This document shows, piece after piece, positions 62,277-64,000 of a stretch of 64,000 nt of DNA; within the stretch, counting starts at the first letter, position 1; every line of letters begins with the position of its first letter. The stretch covers positions 2,618,501-2,682,500 of the forward strand of contig NZ_CP051677.1 in NCBI RefSeq assembly GCF_012849055.1, given 5' to 3'. Source of the DNA: Spirosoma rhododendri (GTDB taxonomy: Bacteria; Bacteroidota; Bacteroidia; Cytophagales; Spirosomataceae). The notes under the pieces were generated by a model. The model saw only the letters and a program-made list of their open reading frames with translations. It searched no databases and had not been told where the DNA came from. The position numbers and the translations under genes are program-made.

Positions 62277-63254
62277 TTGCCGGATCTGAGTATCATCATT
62301 GTCAATTACAAAACGCCCCGACTGATTCTCGACTGTCTGGCGTCGGTATACACCCATACCAGTGGCATTACGTTCGAGATAATTATCGTTGACAACCAGT
62401 CGGAAGACGACAGTCGGGATCAGGTGATGGCCTACTACGCCGACGTCCGCTGGTTTGATATGGGGTATAATGCCGGGTTTGCGCGGGCAAATAATCTCGG
62501 TATTCAGCACGCAACGGGCCGCAACGTGCTGTTGCTCAACTCCGATACGCTGCTGATTGATAACGTACTGGCCCGTTGCGTTCGGGTGCTGGATGAACAG
62601 CCCGACGTAGCGGCTGTGGGTGCGCACCAACTCGGGGCTGACGGAAGCCTGCGCCCGAATCTATACACGACATTCAATCAGATGCGCCGGGCGTTCTACA
62701 TCCTGCCAGCGGGGCAGCGGTCTGAAGACTGGCTCAGCCGTCAGTTACCCGACCCTCAGTTTGCCGACCCCGCGCAGGTCGAATGGCTGTCGGGCGCGTT
62801 TCTGATGACCCGCCCCTCGACCATTGCCAAAGCGGGTGGGCTGGATGAATCGTTTTTTATGTACGGCGAAGACGTGGAGTGGGGCTATCGGCTCGGTAAG
62901 CAGGGCCGGTTGCTACTCTTGCCCGACGCCCGGTTTATTCACCTCGAATACGGTAGCAGCGACAACAGTAAGCACGTCGTAACACACATCAACCGCTTTC
63001 GGTCGCAGATTCAGGTATCGCAGCTGTTGTGGGTGCGCAAGCAGTATGGCGTAGGGGCCTATCTGCTGCTCATGGCCCACTACGAACTGCTTGTGCCGGT
63101 GGTCTTTGCGGGGAAGATGCTCATCAACCTGAAGAACCGAAAATCACCGTTTCTGGAGCTGGACAATCAGCGGATGTTTGCCCGGCAGGTAGGAATTTTT
63201 GGCCGTTTTTTCTGGAAAACTATATTCAATCGGTCCGGGCTGTACAAGGTCTGA
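62277..63254 (+). CDS. Family 2 glycosyltransferase
   Basis: 325 residues from a TTG start (codons for MPDLSIIIVNYKTPRLILDC). GT-A fold: SIIIVNYKTPRL nucleotide-binding strand, FEIIIVDNQSEDDSRDQVMA, NAGFARANNLGIQHATGRNV, the DxD-like LLLNSDTLLIDN, acceptor region VEWLSGAFLMTRPSTIAKAG and ED motif MYGEDVEWGYRLGK. A C-terminal hydrophobic stretch (YLLLMAHYELLVPVVFAGKM) suggests membrane association. It resembles rhamnosyl/galactosyltransferases of surface glycan synthesis. The gene starts 31 bases after the long inverted repeat. Confidence 0.92.
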   Translation: MPDLSIIIVNYKTPRLILDCLASVYTHTSGITFEIIIVDNQSEDDSRDQVMAYYADVRWFDMGYNAGFARANNLGIQHATGRNVLLLNSDTLLIDNVLARCVRVLDEQPDVAAVGAHQLGADGSLRPNLYTTFNQMRRAFYILPAGQRSEDWLSRQLPDPQFADPAQVEWLSGAFLMTRPSTIAKAGGLDESFFMYGEDVEWGYRLGKQGRLLLLPDARFIHLEYGSSDNSKHVVTHINRFRSQIQVSQLLWVRKQYGVGAYLLLMAHYELLVPVVFAGKMLINLKNRKSPFLELDNQRMFARQVGIFGRFFWKTIFNRSGLYKV

Positions 63255-63330
63255 AAAACACAGGTTTCAGGTGGCCCAATTAATACGCTTTCAGGGTGAA
63301 TATGCGTTGTATTTGAAATGCGTCAAGACT

Positions 63331-64000
63331 ATGCGTTTACTGTACAGATACGGGCTGACAGCCCTTTTTTTCGGGTTACTGTTGCTGCCGTACGTGAGTC
63401 AGGCGACGCACGTACGAGCCGGTGAAATCACCACTCGGCGTTTGTCGGCTACGTCGCTCAGCTATGAGGTGACGCTGACGGCTTATTACGACGAACGGAC
63501 CGGTGCCGCTGCCGCCCGCGATGCGAACTCGTACACGTTCTGTTTCGGCGATAACACGACGGAGTCGGTCAACCGGCAGCTACCGATTCGGTTTATCAAC
63601 GGGCGTACGTCGTCGATCAACATCTACCGGACGACGCACACCTTTCCGGGGCCGGGTGTCTACACGATCAGCGTGCAGATTGCCAACCGGAACGCCGGTA
63701 CGATCAACCTCCCGCCACCGGCTACGTCGGACAACCTGACGTTCTTCGTCTCGACCACGATTCTAATTCCGACGAACCTGGGCCTGAACTCGACGCCGGT
63801 GATGCTCAACCCACCCCTCGACTCAGCTCGTGTTGGTCAGCGGTTTTGCCACAACCCGGCGGCTTACGATGCCGACGGCGACAGCCTGGCTTACCGTCTG
63901 AGCAAACCACAGGAAGGCTTGCCTAACAGCTGCCGGAGCCGCGTAATTCCGGCTTATCAGGATCCGACCGTTTACAGCACCACCAGCGAGACGGGAGGTG
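63331..64000 (+). CDS. Exported surface protein, gliding/PKD-type N-terminus (3' end outside window)
   Basis: 223 codons remain open to the right edge; the C-terminus is missing. Signal peptide MRLLYRYGLTALFFGLLLLP(YVSQA), then the mature start THVRAGEITTRRLSATSLSY. The opening ATHVRAGEI...LSYEVTLTAYYD is typical of very large Cytophagales surface proteins that carry PKD domains and a C-terminal gliding-motility/T9SS type B sorting domain. Further features are TFCFGDNTTESVNRQLPIRF, HTFPGPGVYTISVQIANRNA and RFCHNPAAYDADGDSLAYRL, the last of these a cadherin/PKD-like motif. T9SS export is an inference until the missing end is seen. Confidence 0.78.
   Translation, partial: MRLLYRYGLTALFFGLLLLPYVSQATHVRAGEITTRRLSATSLSYEVTLTAYYDERTGAAAARDANSYTFCFGDNTTESVNRQLPIRFINGRTSSINIYRTTHTFPGPGVYTISVQIANRNAGTINLPPPATSDNLTFFVSTTILIPTNLGLNSTPVMLNPPLDSARVGQRFCHNPAAYDADGDSLAYRLSKPQEGLPNSCRSRVIPAYQDPTVYSTTSETGG

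Overview
The window looks like chromosome from a Bacteroidetes bacterium of the Cytophagales, most likely Spirosomataceae (Spirosoma, Fibrella or a relative); this is inferred from gene content and not tested by phylogeny. Support comes from a type IX secretion (T9SS) response regulator with a PglZ domain (PorX), a T9SS C-terminal sorting domain, a GLPGLI protein beside an OMP_b-brl_3 barrel, a TonB receptor with a carboxypeptidase-regulatory-like N-terminus, a TIGR02757 protein, moderately high GC, weak Shine-Dalgarno usage, and repeated matches to the Bacteroidetes -7 promoter element TAnnTTTG. I saw no rRNA, tRNA, CRISPR array, prophage or transposase gene.

Layout. 1-5450 (minus): a tightly packed five-gene cluster of exported proteins (lipoprotein, secreted protein, OmpA-type protein, YD/RHS-like lipoprotein, and a membrane-anchored protein cut by the window edge). 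It is the best candidate for an undescribed envelope system. 5451-6165: a gene-free divergent promoter region with two strong hairpins. 6172-12867: a large T9SS-exported ricin-lectin protein convergent with a TonB receptor. 13-22 kb: DUF2490, PEBP-like, Rpn-like nuclease, MutS2, S41 protease and NlpC/P60 genes. 22.6-31.8 kb: OMP_b-brl_3/GLPGLI pair, a BtuF-like protein coupled to an AraC regulator, epimerase/DUF4260 pair, hexapeptide acyltransferase and aroA. 32-44 kb: GT-C-like membrane protein, DUF4139 protein, GH5-like hydrolase, Ldh2 dehydrogenase, cytochrome c and a divergent pair of GH13 enzymes. 44-51 kb: Uma2-like nuclease, PorX, LysM/DPBB protein, TIGR02757 protein and aldose epimerase. 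51-64 kb: OBAP-like lipoprotein, GH30, ALDH7, an ECF sigma/anti-sigma pair followed by exported MsrB, PBP1, ATP-grasp, GT2, and the start of a gliding-type surface protein.

How the genes fit together. Carbohydrate use recurs: GH5-like, two GH13, GH30, aldose epimerase, TonB and OMP barrels, and a secreted lectin. A second theme is envelope building: PBP1, NlpC/P60, LysM/DPBB, the OmpA operon and CtpA-type protease. PorX would control the T9SS that exports the lectin protein and perhaps the last gene.

Two window-wide patterns matter to a user. First, six genes (TonB receptor twice, a small membrane protein, DUF4139, a GH13, GH30 and ALDH7) are each broken by one missing base in a G/C run. This uniform pattern looks like homopolymer sequencing error rather than gene decay. 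Second, intergenic gaps are filled by long near-perfect inverted repeats, three of which carry the same 8-mer GCGATAGC (or its complement) at the start of the loop. In addition, several genes have a TAnnTTTG box ending only 4-5 bases before the ATG, which predicts leaderless mRNAs.
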